Shown here: in pieces, positions 33,816-43,270 of the stretch
Position numbering within the stretch: the stretch's first letter is position 1
Layout of the letters: each line of letters begins with the position of its first letter
Assembly: GCF_024721975.1 (NCBI RefSeq)
Contig: NZ_JANQBB010000002.1
Location: 941,593-1,005,592, forward strand
DNA from: Paenibacillus endoradicis
Lineage (GTDB): Bacteria; Bacillota; Bacilli; Paenibacillales; Paenibacillaceae
Reading direction: 5' to 3'
DNA length: 64,000 nt
Program-made: the position numbers and the translations under genes
Notes under the pieces: model-generated
Told to the model about the DNA's origin: nothing
The model's input: the letters and a program-made list of their open reading frames with translations, nothing else
Databases searched by the model: none

Positions 33816-35025
33816 TCATATAATCCCTTTCAGTTCTGCATATTTATGGGCATATTCGATGATAATCAAATATTCCTCAGCAGATTGCAAATCTACAGAG
33901 GAACGGCTCTGTATTAAGTCTATCAATGCTTCAGTCTTTACTCCCTACTATCAATAAGCTTGCACTTCGAAGATCGAATATCCATAAGGGAACGCACGCT
34001 CAGTGCCAGTAATACGAATATACTTTGTTGTCGTGCTAGTAAAGTTAATCGTATCCTGTAATCCGTTATAGCTATTGATCTGAGCTACTTGATACCATTC
34101 TACTCCATCTATTGATAATTCTACAGTATACTTCGATGCTCTAGCTGCTCCAAGGCGTACATATCTCGCTTGTGTTGCTCCAAATAATATTTCATCTTCT
34201 CAGCCATCTCCTTGCGCTGTAGAGAACAATGAAGTCCACACATTGCCATTTATAGATCCCTCAATGGTGTAAGACCTGCCACATACCCCTTCCCAATAAA
34301 GTATTATTCGACCAATCTCGAAGCTTTTTCCAAGATCTGTAGTGATCGATTGTGGATCACTAGCATCTGAAATTCGTCACTGACAATATACTATTCCGAT
34401 AGCGTTCATCATCAGCAAAGCTAATCGTGATCGGTTGCTTCACGAATGCCATCTGTCGAATCAGTTTGTAGTTCAGGAGCCGCTAAATCGTCCTGCATAT
34501 ACGTTGCATCATACGGATAGATCGTAAACTCATACAATGATTATCCGTACGGTGTACTACGCTCCAGCCCTGTAAGTCGAACATATCTTGCTTCATTAGG
34601 TGTAAAGTAGATCTCATCCACTCCGCCATCGCCATCTGATGTACTGAAAATAGGTGTCCAGTTCGATCCATCCAATGAAGTTTCAATAAATATCCTTTAC
34701 CATATGCTCCTTCCCAATTCAGCTGATTATAATCCCGTTAGTGCAATGTTTTGCACAGCATTAGTCAATGCTTGGTACATTTTCTCTCGTCTCAGCTAGC
34801 ATAATATCATCGAATACAAGCTGATGTGCACCAACCGCTGCTGCTATTCTACCTAGTATAAAGTTGAGTTTGCCATTATTTCTACTCATCGCTTCCATCG
34901 TGAAATCAATCGTATACTGCGTTAGCGTATCGTTAAAGGCTACCGTTCGAAGCATATACTGTGGATACCCTCCATCAATTTCAACCGCAATATTAATATC
35001 CCGAGCTAGCGTTGAGCTTGCTCAT
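33816..35025 (-). pseudogene. decayed carbohydrate-binding protein (CBM4/9-like and F5/8 type C modules)
   Basis: Read leftward in broken frames. A CBM4/9-like module comes first (about 35,010-34,760, FTMEAMSRNNGKLNF...GAHQLVFDDIMLAE). At least two discoidin (F5/8 type C) modules follow, near 34,720-34,520 (SLDGSNWTPIFSTSDGDG) and 34,280-33,950 (SINGNVWTSLFSTAQGDG, ATQARYVRLGAARA, TKYIRITGTERAFPYGYSIF). There are frameshifts between modules, an in-frame TGA in the last one, and no catalytic domain or start. After three stops the same frame continues as EALIDLIQSRSSVDLQSAEE to a stop at 33816. This is the tail of a former secreted glycan-active enzyme, next to the sugar importer genes. Confidence 0.8.
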
Positions 35026-35035
35026 CTCTCCTTAA

Positions 35036-35109
35036 TAAAATCCCCTCTTAACGATCAGGAAGATTAGCTTACGCCATATCTAGTTCCTAACTGCAATCAA
35101 GAGGGGATT
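35036..35109 (-). terminator. terminator of the sugar-binding protein gene
   Basis: Arms AATCCCCTCTT (35039-35049) and AAGAGGGGATT (35099-35109), then TTTATT on the minus strand, 13 nt past the stop. The loop is long (49 nt). Confidence 0.65.
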
Positions 35110-35121
35110 ATTTAATCAATC

Positions 35122-36831
35122 TTATTTCATCATGTTAAGATTTTCTTGCCATTTAACTGTTTTCCAATCTAGTACTGTCTGATAACCAAGTCCTTTTGTT
35201 TCTTCTGCTGCTTGTTTCAGCAATGCAGCAACTTCATCATCAGATTTCGCATAGATCATTTTTGGAATTGCTTGCTTATAGTAATCTTTCAAACGTTGAA
35301 GAATAATACCTTCATCAGAATCAGGAAGCGGATCTAGGTTAGAGAATTCAGTAATATTACGAGATGTTAGGAAAGATACAGTTGTTTGTGCAATTGTTGT
35401 CCAATCCTGTGCTTCTTCAGGTAATAATTTTTCACGTTGACCTTTAACTCCATCAATATAACTTGTATTACCATACCAGTTGAACTCACCGATTTTCAGC
35501 TCATCATATTTCTTAAGATCACGATTAATGTAAGCATCATTTGGAATTGGTACGCCATCTTCGACTTTATCGTAGTATAGACCTTCTGGTCCGAAGAAGA
35601 TGATACGTTGTCCTTCTTCACTAGTAGCCCAGTTCATAAATGAGAAGATTGCTTCCGGATCTTTTGCATTTGTAGTAATTACGTTAACATTCCAACCTAA
35701 AGTGTTATATCCAGATGGATAAACCTTATTTTTATCTACGCCATCATTGTGAACAGGCCAAATTACTTCATAACCTGCTTCTGGATCAAGTGCTTTAAGT
35801 GTATTGTTTGCTTCACGACCAATACCTTCAACTACAGAATCATAAGCTGCAAATACAGCAATTTTACCAGCTCTTAATTTCTCATTAATTTGGTCACGAG
35901 TTTGAGTGAATAAATCTTGCGTAACTAGATTTTGACGGAATAAGCGATTTAAGTACAATACTGCATCCGCAAACCCTTTATCTTCATAAATTGAAACGAG
36001 TTTATTACCTTGTGGAACACCGAATACACTACCAGCACCAGGGGAAATAAATGTTGGTGAATTACCGTCTGCTGCACCACTGTAAAGCATTCCTAGCAAT
36101 TGTAATTCTGCTCCATCACGAACTTCACCCGCATCAAGAGGCACGATATCAGGATATTTTTCTTTTACAAGTTTCAAGTAAGCTTCTAGCTCAGTCCAAG
36201 TTTCAAGATTAGGAGAACCTAACTCTTTATAAATCTTTTTGTTAACAAGATATGCCGCATTACCGTTACCATTATCACCACTAATGTACCAGTTAGGAAT
36301 TTGGTATAGTTTACCATCTTCACTACGTAGCATATTTAATGTTTCTTCCCCAACCGTTTCTACAAACTCTGGGTATTTTTCTAAGTATGGATCAAGTGCA
36401 ACTAATTTGCCTGCGCTTACTAGTCGTTCTACATCTTTACCTTTATCAAGTACGATAGCATCTGGTAAAGTATCAGATACAATCATTCCGTTAAGCTTTT
36501 GTGCTGCTGCTCCATTTGATTGCTCTGGAACAACAGTTACTTTAAGGTTTTCTGTAATCCAAGCGCCATGTGGACGCTCCTCCCAAGTTGGAGCTGTAAA
36601 CCAATCATAGTTAACGAATTGAGTGAATGTTACTGGAATAACTTTGGATCTAGGATCAGTAGGTGTTTCTGTCTGATCACCTTCACCTGTATTAGTTGCA
36701 GTTTGTGTGTTCTGAGGTGTTGGAGTTGGAGTTGTATTTTTGTTACCGCTATTATTGCTACATGCTCCAAGTAATAAAGTAAATGTAAGAAGGACTAGCA
36801 TTGTTACTTTCGTTACTCTTTTGTTTTTCAT
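35122..36831 (-). CDS. extracellular sugar-binding lipoprotein (LplA/YtcQ type)
   Basis: Binding component of an ABC sugar importer, 569 residues. It has a lipoprotein signal (about 1-24) with lipobox LLGAC, then a Thr/Asn/Gln-rich linker and a large periplasmic-type binding fold (about 60-569), as in the LplA/YtcQ group that feeds complex oligosaccharides. The start is ATG 36831. It is the last gene of a locus that has both permeases and a two-component system but no ATPase, so a shared MsmX-type ATPase elsewhere is needed. A tandem CGTTGATT-like motif 79 nt upstream matches one before the permease operon. The sugar is not known; the adjacent decayed CBM protein hints at plant or fungal polysaccharide. 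Confidence 0.9.
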   Translation of the reverse strand: MKNKRVTKVTMLVLLTFTLLLGACSNNSGNKNTTPTPTPQNTQTATNTGEGDQTETPTDPRSKVIPVTFTQFVNYDWFTAPTWEERPHGAWITENLKVTVVPEQSNGAAAQKLNGMIVSDTLPDAIVLDKGKDVERLVSAGKLVALDPYLEKYPEFVETVGEETLNMLRSEDGKLYQIPNWYISGDNGNGNAAYLVNKKIYKELGSPNLETWTELEAYLKLVKEKYPDIVPLDAGEVRDGAELQLLGMLYSGAADGNSPTFISPGAGSVFGVPQGNKLVSIYEDKGFADAVLYLNRLFRQNLVTQDLFTQTRDQINEKLRAGKIAVFAAYDSVVEGIGREANNTLKALDPEAGYEVIWPVHNDGVDKNKVYPSGYNTLGWNVNVITTNAKDPEAIFSFMNWATSEEGQRIIFFGPEGLYYDKVEDGVPIPNDAYINRDLKKYDELKIGEFNWYGNTSYIDGVKGQREKLLPEEAQDWTTIAQTTVSFLTSRNITEFSNLDPLPDSDEGIILQRLKDYYKQAIPKMIYAKSDDEVAALLKQAAEETKGLGYQTVLDWKTVKWQENLNMMK

Positions 36832-36909
36832 ATCATTTTACCCCTCTCTATACAGTTATCTGTTACTAAACAAAGTATAGATGGATTTGATTTTCAAAAA
36901 AATCATAGC

Positions 36910-36937
36910 AATCAACGAAAAGTGTACTAAATCAATG
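36910..36937 (-). promoter_or_regulatory. tandem activator motif before the binding-protein gene
   Basis: On the minus strand CATTGATT (36930-36937) and CGTTGATT (36910-36917), 20 bp apart, with TAGTACA between them. The same arrangement occurs at 42259-42286, at nearly the same distance from a start codon. A -10-like TATACT lies at 36874-36879 with no good -35, as for an activated promoter. The likely binder is the YesN-type AraC regulator encoded at 38655-40217. The site overlaps the kinase gene's end. Confidence 0.6.
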
Positions 36938-38662
36938 AGCATATGGAATCATCAATTTGATCACAGTTCCTTCCCCCACTATACTTTCAATATGTACGCC
37001 ATACTCTGTCCCATAATGGAGTTTAATCCGTTGATCCACATTCCTTATTCCATAACCAATAGCAGACTCACTCGTTCCAATAATTCCTTTAATCGTATGT
37101 TCAGTCATACCTAGGCCATTATCTTCAATAGCTAAAATGATTCTATCTTCTTTATGACTAATCACTAATCGAATATGAATCTGATCGTCATACCATGCAT
37201 GCTCTAATACATTTTCAACAAATGGCTGCAATATAAATTTCACAGTTTCCTGCTGTAATAAAGAATCATCAATCTCATAAGTAACTACTATACGATCTCC
37301 ATATTTTAAATTTTGAATGTCTAAATATGCTTTAATAATTTCTATTTCCTTAGAGATAGGGATGATCATTTCACCTTTATTGAGCGTTAACCGATAAAAC
37401 TTAGCTAATTTCAGAATCATATCGTTCAATTTGTCTACTTCGCCTAATTTTGCCATTCGACTAATCGAAGAAAAGGTATTGTATAGGAAGTGTGGATTAA
37501 TTTGAGCATGCAAAATTTGCAATTCCGCTTCTTTTGTTTCTAGTTTACTAATATAAATTTCATCTATTTGCGTCTGAATGGTAGATGCCATCTCGTTAAA
37601 TGCTTCTGATATTTGACGGAACTCATCATGTCCGCTGTAATATATCCGCTTGTTGAAATCACCTTCCGTAAATGCTTGCAATGAATATACTAGTTTTGAA
37701 AAACGCAGTGTGAAAAATTTAGAAATGACAAAACTAATGAAAACAGCAATGATTAATGAAATAAAACAGATTAGAATCGTAATGTTTCGTACCTGTAAGG
37801 AGCCTTCCTTTAAAGACTTTTTTGGTACAAGTGCAATAACTTGAATAGGCATGCTATCTACTACTTCTGTCATCTGTAAATATTGCTTGGAAGATTGTAG
37901 TAAGCTAGGATCATACTCCTCTTTGGTCATATTACTTGAATATAAGTATTGTTGGTTATGATCAACAACTACGAGTTTCGTTCCTTCTCCCAAATTACTA
38001 AGATCAAAGTCTTCAAATATATCACGCATTTTCACAGTTATCTTTAATAATCCTATCTTTTGAAGAATTTCATAATCTATTACATTACGCAATAAAGATA
38101 TATTATCATACTGCTTGTCTTTACCTACCTGTTCCCATAATTGCTCATCGTATGTCAAATCAAGCTTCTTATACCATTCCTCGTCCTTAATCCGATCCGT
38201 ATACATTATGCCGTATAGTCTACTGCCATCTCGTAAATACTCTTCCCGCTCCTCATAATAAAACTCTCCTATGGTTGGTTTATCTATATATAGACTGATC
38301 ATAACTTGTGTATTAGGAAGTAAAATAGCTGATTCCATTTTTGGTAAAATATATTCCGTCATAATCCGATGCCGTTCCCCACCAAGATAATACCCCGCTA
38401 AATTTCGCGAGAGCACTTGATCGTCGAAAATGGCGTCGGAGCTTCGAATAATATCATTCACTCTATACTCTACTTGTGTGCCATATTGTGTAAGCGTAAC
38501 CGCTAAACTATTGCGCATCTCCTGTTCAGCGGAATGGGCCGTCTTATAATATGTATAGCTACCAATCACGATAATAGGAAATAGAACCAGCAAAATATAT
38601 GAAGTAAGTAGCTTCGTCCGAAGTGGTATGTATAGTTTTCTAGAGCTATATATATTAACCAC
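36932..38662 (-). CDS. YesM-type sensor histidine kinase
   Basis: A membrane sensor kinase of 576 residues. A first membrane helix lies at about 18-38, a large extracellular sensor region (about 40-285) follows, then a second helix (about 288-308), a HAMP domain, a His_kinase domain with the phospho-acceptor in HAQINPHFLYNT, and an HATPase domain with N box (FVENVLEHAW) and G box (EDNGLGM). It pairs with the response regulator upstream; the two genes overlap by 8 nt. YesM/YesN systems typically sense sugars and control neighbouring importers, consistent with the flanking permease and binding-protein genes. Confidence 0.92.
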   Translation of the reverse strand: MVNIYSSRKLYIPLRTKLLTSYILLVLFPIIVIGSYTYYKTAHSAEQEMRNSLAVTLTQYGTQVEYRVNDIIRSSDAIFDDQVLSRNLAGYYLGGERHRIMTEYILPKMESAILLPNTQVMISLYIDKPTIGEFYYEEREEYLRDGSRLYGIMYTDRIKDEEWYKKLDLTYDEQLWEQVGKDKQYDNISLLRNVIDYEILQKIGLLKITVKMRDIFEDFDLSNLGEGTKLVVVDHNQQYLYSSNMTKEEYDPSLLQSSKQYLQMTEVVDSMPIQVIALVPKKSLKEGSLQVRNITILICFISLIIAVFISFVISKFFTLRFSKLVYSLQAFTEGDFNKRIYYSGHDEFRQISEAFNEMASTIQTQIDEIYISKLETKEAELQILHAQINPHFLYNTFSSISRMAKLGEVDKLNDMILKLAKFYRLTLNKGEMIIPISKEIEIIKAYLDIQNLKYGDRIVVTYEIDDSLLQQETVKFILQPFVENVLEHAWYDDQIHIRLVISHKEDRIILAIEDNGLGMTEHTIKGIIGTSESAIGYGIRNVDQRIKLHYGTEYGVHIESIVGEGTVIKLMIPYAH

Positions 38663-40217
38663 TCTTCTTTCTAAATTCGCCTGGCGTCATTCCGATTGCC
38701 TCACGAAATGTTCTACTAAAATGAGTTAGACTTTTGTAACCAATCTGATCGGCAACTTCATATACTTTCAACTTATGATTGCGAAGCAGCTCTTTCGCTA
38801 CTTCCATGCGTCGCATAAGTACATATTCATTAAACGTTGAACCCACTGTTTCCTTAAACATATGACCAAGATGATTAGGAGAATAAGCAAAATAGTTAGC
38901 AACTTCGCGCAACGTAATTTCACCTGATAGACGTTGTTCGATATACTCGATAATCTCTTCGAATAATCTATAATTTCTTTTCTGTTTGCGCATATATAAT
39001 GTCTCTGATATTTCAAACAAGGTACTACGAAGCCACTTTTGTATATCATAAATGGTCTCAAACTGGGCAATCATCTCCAAATTATTACTTCCCCAACCAA
39101 GTAAACTTTGAAAACTTTCATTCATTTGTGCTAGATCATTTTGCAATTTAAGTGCAATATGAGTAGCAAAATAATAAACTTTTTGCGGATGATCAACATA
39201 TTGAACAACAGCAAATAGCTCATCAATACAATCATAAATATTAACTAACTGATACTTTATTGTGGCATGAAACATTCGATCTAGTATCGGTTGTATATCT
39301 TCTGTTTGTTGGTCATATCTAGGCATTAGCATCGACGGTGCAATAACTCTATTTTTCCCTAGAAACATTTTATAATTAATACAATCCTGCGCTTGCTCGA
39401 AAGCTTGTTTTAATGTAAAGTCATCACTCACTAGATCGCCGAAACCTGTAGTTATCGTAACTTTTTGCTTTGTTGCCGTTAATTCTACTATTTTTGTAAG
39501 TTCTAAAACTAGATTATTGCTATATGGGACTATTAATCCTAAGCGATGACTCGATAATGTACACCATAATGTATAGCCATATTGATGAAATAACTCTTCT
39601 AAAAAGATCATACATTGCTCAGTTAAAAGCTTTAAACTTCTCTCGCTCTCTCCAGTTGGAACAATGCCTCTATCAATCTCAACGATTACGACCGTCATGC
39701 CATTGCATTTATAATGATAACCTAGTTGCTCGGCAAGTGACTCTGTCCAAAGACGTGATGTTTTCCCTTGGAGCAATTGTGATACACTATCCTGCCTACG
39801 CCACACCAAAGTTTCTGCCATAATCTCTTGTTGATTACGTTCCTCTGTGAGTTCATTAACGATATTCTCAATAACTGCGATTAATTCATTATCATCTACC
39901 GGCTTTAACACATAGCCGTCTGCCTTCAAATCTAATGCTTGCTTGGCAAATTGAAAATCTTGGTATCCGCTAATAAAACACTTCTTCAACTGCGGATTCA
40001 AGTCTTGCGCACGCTTTGCAAGTTCTAAACCACTTAATACAGGCATTTTAATATCTGTAATAAGGATATCTATACTATGCTCCTCAATATATTGCAGAGC
40101 AACGAGTGGACGATTCTCCCAGCACACCACTTCTATATTCAATTTTTCCCATGGTATTAACTGACGCAAACCTTCTAGATCATATCGCTCGTCATCAACT
40201 ACAACTGCTTTGTACAT
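38655..40217 (-). CDS. YesN-type AraC-family response regulator
   Basis: A 520-residue regulator. The receiver domain covers residues 1-125 (acidic pair VVDDE, phospho-Asp in ILITDIKMP, Lys in VLKPVD). A long middle region with a degenerate GGDEF-like fold spans about 135-400. The AraC-type double helix-turn-helix is at about 415-515 (ITLREVANYFAYSPNHLGHMF; VYEVADQIGYKSLTHFSRTF; TPGEFRKK). It overlaps the sensor kinase gene and lies between the permeases and the binding protein. It is the best candidate to bind the 20-bp-spaced tandem motifs at 36910-36937 and 42259-42286. Confidence 0.93.
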   Translation of the reverse strand: MYKAVVVDDERYDLEGLRQLIPWEKLNIEVVCWENRPLVALQYIEEHSIDILITDIKMPVLSGLELAKRAQDLNPQLKKCFISGYQDFQFAKQALDLKADGYVLKPVDDNELIAVIENIVNELTEERNQQEIMAETLVWRRQDSVSQLLQGKTSRLWTESLAEQLGYHYKCNGMTVVIVEIDRGIVPTGESERSLKLLTEQCMIFLEELFHQYGYTLWCTLSSHRLGLIVPYSNNLVLELTKIVELTATKQKVTITTGFGDLVSDDFTLKQAFEQAQDCINYKMFLGKNRVIAPSMLMPRYDQQTEDIQPILDRMFHATIKYQLVNIYDCIDELFAVVQYVDHPQKVYYFATHIALKLQNDLAQMNESFQSLLGWGSNNLEMIAQFETIYDIQKWLRSTLFEISETLYMRKQKRNYRLFEEIIEYIEQRLSGEITLREVANYFAYSPNHLGHMFKETVGSTFNEYVLMRRMEVAKELLRNHKLKVYEVADQIGYKSLTHFSRTFREAIGMTPGEFRKKSG

Positions 40218-40247
40218 GGAACTCCTCCTAGTAGCATGATGTCAAAG

Positions 40248-40276
40248 AGAGGTTATACATTTTCTGTATAACCTCT
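40248..40276 (-). terminator. hairpin between permease and regulator genes
   Basis: Perfect 12-bp arms AGAGGTTATACA/TGTATAACCTCT with a 5-nt loop. The following T-tract on the minus strand is short (CTTTG). It may be a partial terminator that lowers regulator expression relative to the permeases. Confidence 0.5.
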
Positions 40277-40319
40277 TGTCTTCGCAGTCACATTAATCAT
40301 AATGAGAAGCTGCGGTTTT

Positions 40320-41216
40320 CTATTCTTTTAGCGAACCTATTAATACCCCTTTAACGAAGAAGCGTTGTAGGAATGGATAGATACATAGAATCGGTAATGT
40401 CGCTACCATCATCGTTGCCATTTGCAACGCTTTAACGGTTACCGTATTAGCTAATGCAGATTGAGCATAACTATTCAAATTAGTCATTAGCGAAGCTGTA
40501 GTACCAGCATTAATAATTTGTACGAGTAATGTCTGTAACGGAACTAAATTCTGATTTTGGATAAATACTGCTGGAATAAACCAATCGTTCCAAAGTGTTA
40601 CTGCAGTGAATAATGACAATGTTGCAATGACCGGACCAGATACCGGAAGTACGATTTTGAAAAAGACTCCAAAGTTAGAACATCCATCAATTCTTGCCGA
40701 TTCTTCCAATCCATCAGGTAATTGACTAAAAAATGTTCGGAATATAATCATATTATAGACGCTGATCATCCCGTGTAACAATAGGAATAGGAAAGTATTA
40801 TACAAATTCAACGAATACACAATGATAAAGTATGGAATTAAACCACCATTAAAGAACATTGTAAAGATAGCGAATAACGTATAAAAACGTTTGAAAACTA
40901 TCCCTTTTTTAGATAAACCATATGCGAATAGGGCAGTAAAGAACATTGATAATAAAGTACCTAGTACTGTTCTTGCGATCGTAACTAAATACGCATTGTA
41001 AATATGTTTTTCTTGGAATACAACTTTATAGTTTTCAAGCGTAAAGTCTCGAGGCCATAAAGTTAATCCCCCTAGTGCAGTATCTGAACCAGTGTTAATT
41101 GATATAATGAATGAATTCCAAAACGGATAGAATGTTATGAATGTTAAAATCGTTAATAGTGTATAGATTATTGTTCTTACGACTTTATCAGATGCTGATA
41201 ATCTCATTTGTGCCAC
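40320..41216 (-). CDS. ABC sugar permease (LplC/YtcP type)
   Basis: Inner-membrane permease of 298 residues with six predicted helices. The cytoplasmic EAA loop is clear (LEESARIDGCSNFGVFFKIVLP), as is the SLKE-like C-terminus of the CUT1/LplC group. It follows its partner permease by 24 nt, so it is co-transcribed. Together with that partner and the binding protein at 35122-36831 it forms an oligosaccharide importer that relies on an ATPase encoded elsewhere. Confidence 0.93.
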   Translation of the reverse strand: MAQMRLSASDKVVRTIIYTLLTILTFITFYPFWNSFIISINTGSDTALGGLTLWPRDFTLENYKVVFQEKHIYNAYLVTIARTVLGTLLSMFFTALFAYGLSKKGIVFKRFYTLFAIFTMFFNGGLIPYFIIVYSLNLYNTFLFLLLHGMISVYNMIIFRTFFSQLPDGLEESARIDGCSNFGVFFKIVLPVSGPVIATLSLFTAVTLWNDWFIPAVFIQNQNLVPLQTLLVQIINAGTTASLMTNLNSYAQSALANTVTVKALQMATMMVATLPILCIYPFLQRFFVKGVLIGSLKE

Positions 41217-41240
41217 TCCTTGTTCGTTATCATCATTTCA

Positions 41241-42182
41241 CTACCATAGACTTTCTTGATTAAAGCGACGAGCTAGTGAATTAGCAAGTACAAGTAATGT
41301 CACACTCAATAATGATTTGAATAATCCTGCCGCTGTTGCATAAGAATATCGTTGATTCATTATCCCCATGTTATAGACGTAGGTATCTATAACTTCTGCC
41401 ACAGGCATGACTATCCCATTATTCAAATTACGGGTTAACATCATAATGTCTTCAAACCCTGCATTCAACGTATTACCTACTCCAAGAATTAAGAAGATCA
41501 TAATTACTGGTGCAATACTTGGTAAAGTAATCGTGAATATTTGCTTCACTCTGCTTGCTCCATCAATTGCTGAAGCTTCGTATAATGCAGGGTCAATACC
41601 AATAATTGCAGCTAAGTATACAATCGATCCAAAACCAATTTCTTTCCATACATTAGTTCCTACTAATATTGACCAGAAGTATTCAGGAACGGATAACCAA
41701 CTAATAGGTTCTTTAATTAAATTAAATTTGAGAAGAACATCGTTTACTGGGCCATTATCTACTGCAAGCATTGAGAATACTAAGCCCGATACAACTACCC
41801 ACGAAATAAAGTGGGGAATGTATGTAATCGTCTGTACGACTCTCTTAAATGCTACATTTCCTATTTCATTAAGCATTAACGCCAATATAATTGGTGCCGG
41901 GAAACCGATCAGTAGCTTTAAGAAGCTAATAACAAACGTATTCCTCATAATGCGCCAAAACTCAGGTGACGTAAAAAACATTTCAAAGTGTTTGAATCCA
42001 ACCCATTCACTCGCTGAAAATCCTTTAAATAGGTTGTAATCCTGAAATGCCATTAATACTCCCCACATCGGACCGTAACTGAAAATAAACAAGAAAATTA
42101 TTGCTGGTAAAATCATAAGTTGATAGTCCCATTGTTTGATAAACTTTTGCCAAACCGATAAAGGTTTTAATGAACTGTTCAT
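41241..42182 (-). CDS. ABC sugar permease (LplB/YteP type)
   Basis: Inner-membrane permease of 313 residues with six helices and the EAA loop YEASAIDGASRVKQIFTITLP. It is first in the importer operon. A tandem activator motif lies 77 nt upstream of ATG 42182, matching the one before the binding-protein gene, which suggests that both transcription units answer to the YesM/YesN-like pair. Confidence 0.93.
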   Translation of the reverse strand: MNSSLKPLSVWQKFIKQWDYQLMILPAIIFLFIFSYGPMWGVLMAFQDYNLFKGFSASEWVGFKHFEMFFTSPEFWRIMRNTFVISFLKLLIGFPAPIILALMLNEIGNVAFKRVVQTITYIPHFISWVVVSGLVFSMLAVDNGPVNDVLLKFNLIKEPISWLSVPEYFWSILVGTNVWKEIGFGSIVYLAAIIGIDPALYEASAIDGASRVKQIFTITLPSIAPVIMIFLILGVGNTLNAGFEDIMMLTRNLNNGIVMPVAEVIDTYVYNMGIMNQRYSYATAAGLFKSLLSVTLLVLANSLARRFNQESLW

Positions 42183-42258
42183 GTAAGATCACCATCTCGT
42201 TTCGAGTATTTGTATACCTTATATGTTAAAGTTTTTAACTGATCCATTCTAGAACAGT

Positions 42259-42286
42259 AAATAACGATATATGTACTAAATCAACG
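42259..42286 (-). promoter_or_regulatory. tandem activator motif before the permease operon
   Basis: On the minus strand CGTTGATT (42279-42286) and CGTTATTT (42259-42266), 20 bp apart, with TAGTACA between. It shares GATTTAGTACA and TCGTT with the site at 36910-36937. A further inverted half site ATCGTTGA lies at 42306-42313. Confidence 0.6.
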
Positions 42287-42423
42287 ATAATAAATTTATC
42301 CGTTCATCGTTGACGTAATACTCATATAATCTAGTTTTCTATACGATTAAATACGCTACTTTGGAGATTACTTACCTCCTAAATATGCTAATGTAAGTGA
42401 TCCTACTTTCTATTCATCCACGA

Positions 42424-42465
42424 CAAAAAAGAGGGATTATCTCCATAGAGACAATCCCTCTTTTT
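42424..42465 (-). terminator. bidirectional terminator of the flavoprotein gene
   Basis: Arms AAAAAGAGGGATT (42426-42438) and AATCCCTCTTTTT (42453-42465), with T-runs on both strands, 28 nt past the flavoprotein stop. Confidence 0.85.
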
Positions 42466-42493
42466 CAAATTTTCTATCTTATTCTTATTATCA

Positions 42494-43060
42494 TTAGGCT
42501 TTCATCATATCGTGATCAACATAACGCTCGCCGTTCAGTTCACTAATAACATTAATAGCAACTTTTGCACCGTCACCAGCAGTAATGATTGCATGAACAC
42601 TTACTCCTGTACAAGTACCAGCTGCCCATATACCTTCAACGTTTGTTTTACCTTGAGCATTAACATCAAAAATAGTTTTAATGCGAGGCTCTGTACCTAC
42701 TTTCGTAGCGATACTTAATTGCTCCGCTAGATCCGTATGGATTCCAGAAGCAATAATAAGATGTTTCGCTTCAATACTATCACCATTTACTGTAGTTAGT
42801 ACTACACTACTATCCCTTTTCTCGATCGAAATGACTGTATCTTCCTTGTATTCTGCACCAAATTTCTGAAATTGCTTAATCCCAGTTTCAATAAGATCTG
42901 GTCCCGAGATTTCCGAAACTCCATAAAAGTTTTCGAACCAGGCGCGTTTCGTCATACCTTTATCGCTATCAAGAACAATCGTTTTCTTTCCTGCTTTTGC
43001 AGTAAATAACGCTGCGCTAGCTCCTGCTGGACCAGCTCCGATTATTGCAACTTCATACAT
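42494..43060 (-). CDS. short thioredoxin-reductase-like FAD protein
   Basis: A 188-residue flavoprotein from ATG 43060 (AAGGAGAG 9 nt upstream; an earlier in-frame start at 43096 is less likely). The FAD-binding GAGPAGASAA lies at about 9-18, LIIASG in the middle, and the closing IWAAGTCTGVSVHAIITAGDG is as in thioredoxin reductases. It lacks the whole NADPH domain and the CxxC redox pair, being about 60% of the normal length. It therefore resembles the short FAD-only pyridine-nucleotide-disulfide oxidoreductases and needs another reductant. It is a single gene with its own terminator. Confidence 0.8.
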   Translation of the reverse strand: MYEVAIIGAGPAGASAALFTAKAGKKTIVLDSDKGMTKRAWFENFYGVSEISGPDLIETGIKQFQKFGAEYKEDTVISIEKRDSSVVLTTVNGDSIEAKHLIIASGIHTDLAEQLSIATKVGTEPRIKTIFDVNAQGKTNVEGIWAAGTCTGVSVHAIITAGDGAKVAINVISELNGERYVDHDMMKA

Positions 43061-43207
43061 ATTTAAGCACTCTCCTTCAATTATAAGTACAGGCAACGCC
43101 TTACTCTATTGTAAATGACAAGCCAATTAATATCAAAGAAGTATAAAAGAGGTTAGATATTTTATTTGATGAGTTCATAATATCTCAGATGACTAATATT
43201 CGCCTAG

Positions 43208-43253
43208 AGAACATAAAGCAGGCTCAATAATTATTGAGCCTGCTTTATGTTCT
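43208..43253 (-). terminator. terminator of the RND pump gene
   Basis: Perfect 23-bp inverted repeat (AGAACATAAAGC...GCTTTATGTTCT), 18 nt past the RND pump stop. The minus-strand tail is not T-rich, so the strength of the stem is the main evidence. Confidence 0.6.
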
Positions 43254-43270
43254 TACTATCCAATTCTTAC

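Noticed and set aside
33509..33823. Open frames overlapping the tRNA genes on both strands
   Set aside because: They translate the conserved tRNA sequences (GRGFDSRLP, EFESLRARH) and are a well-known artefact.
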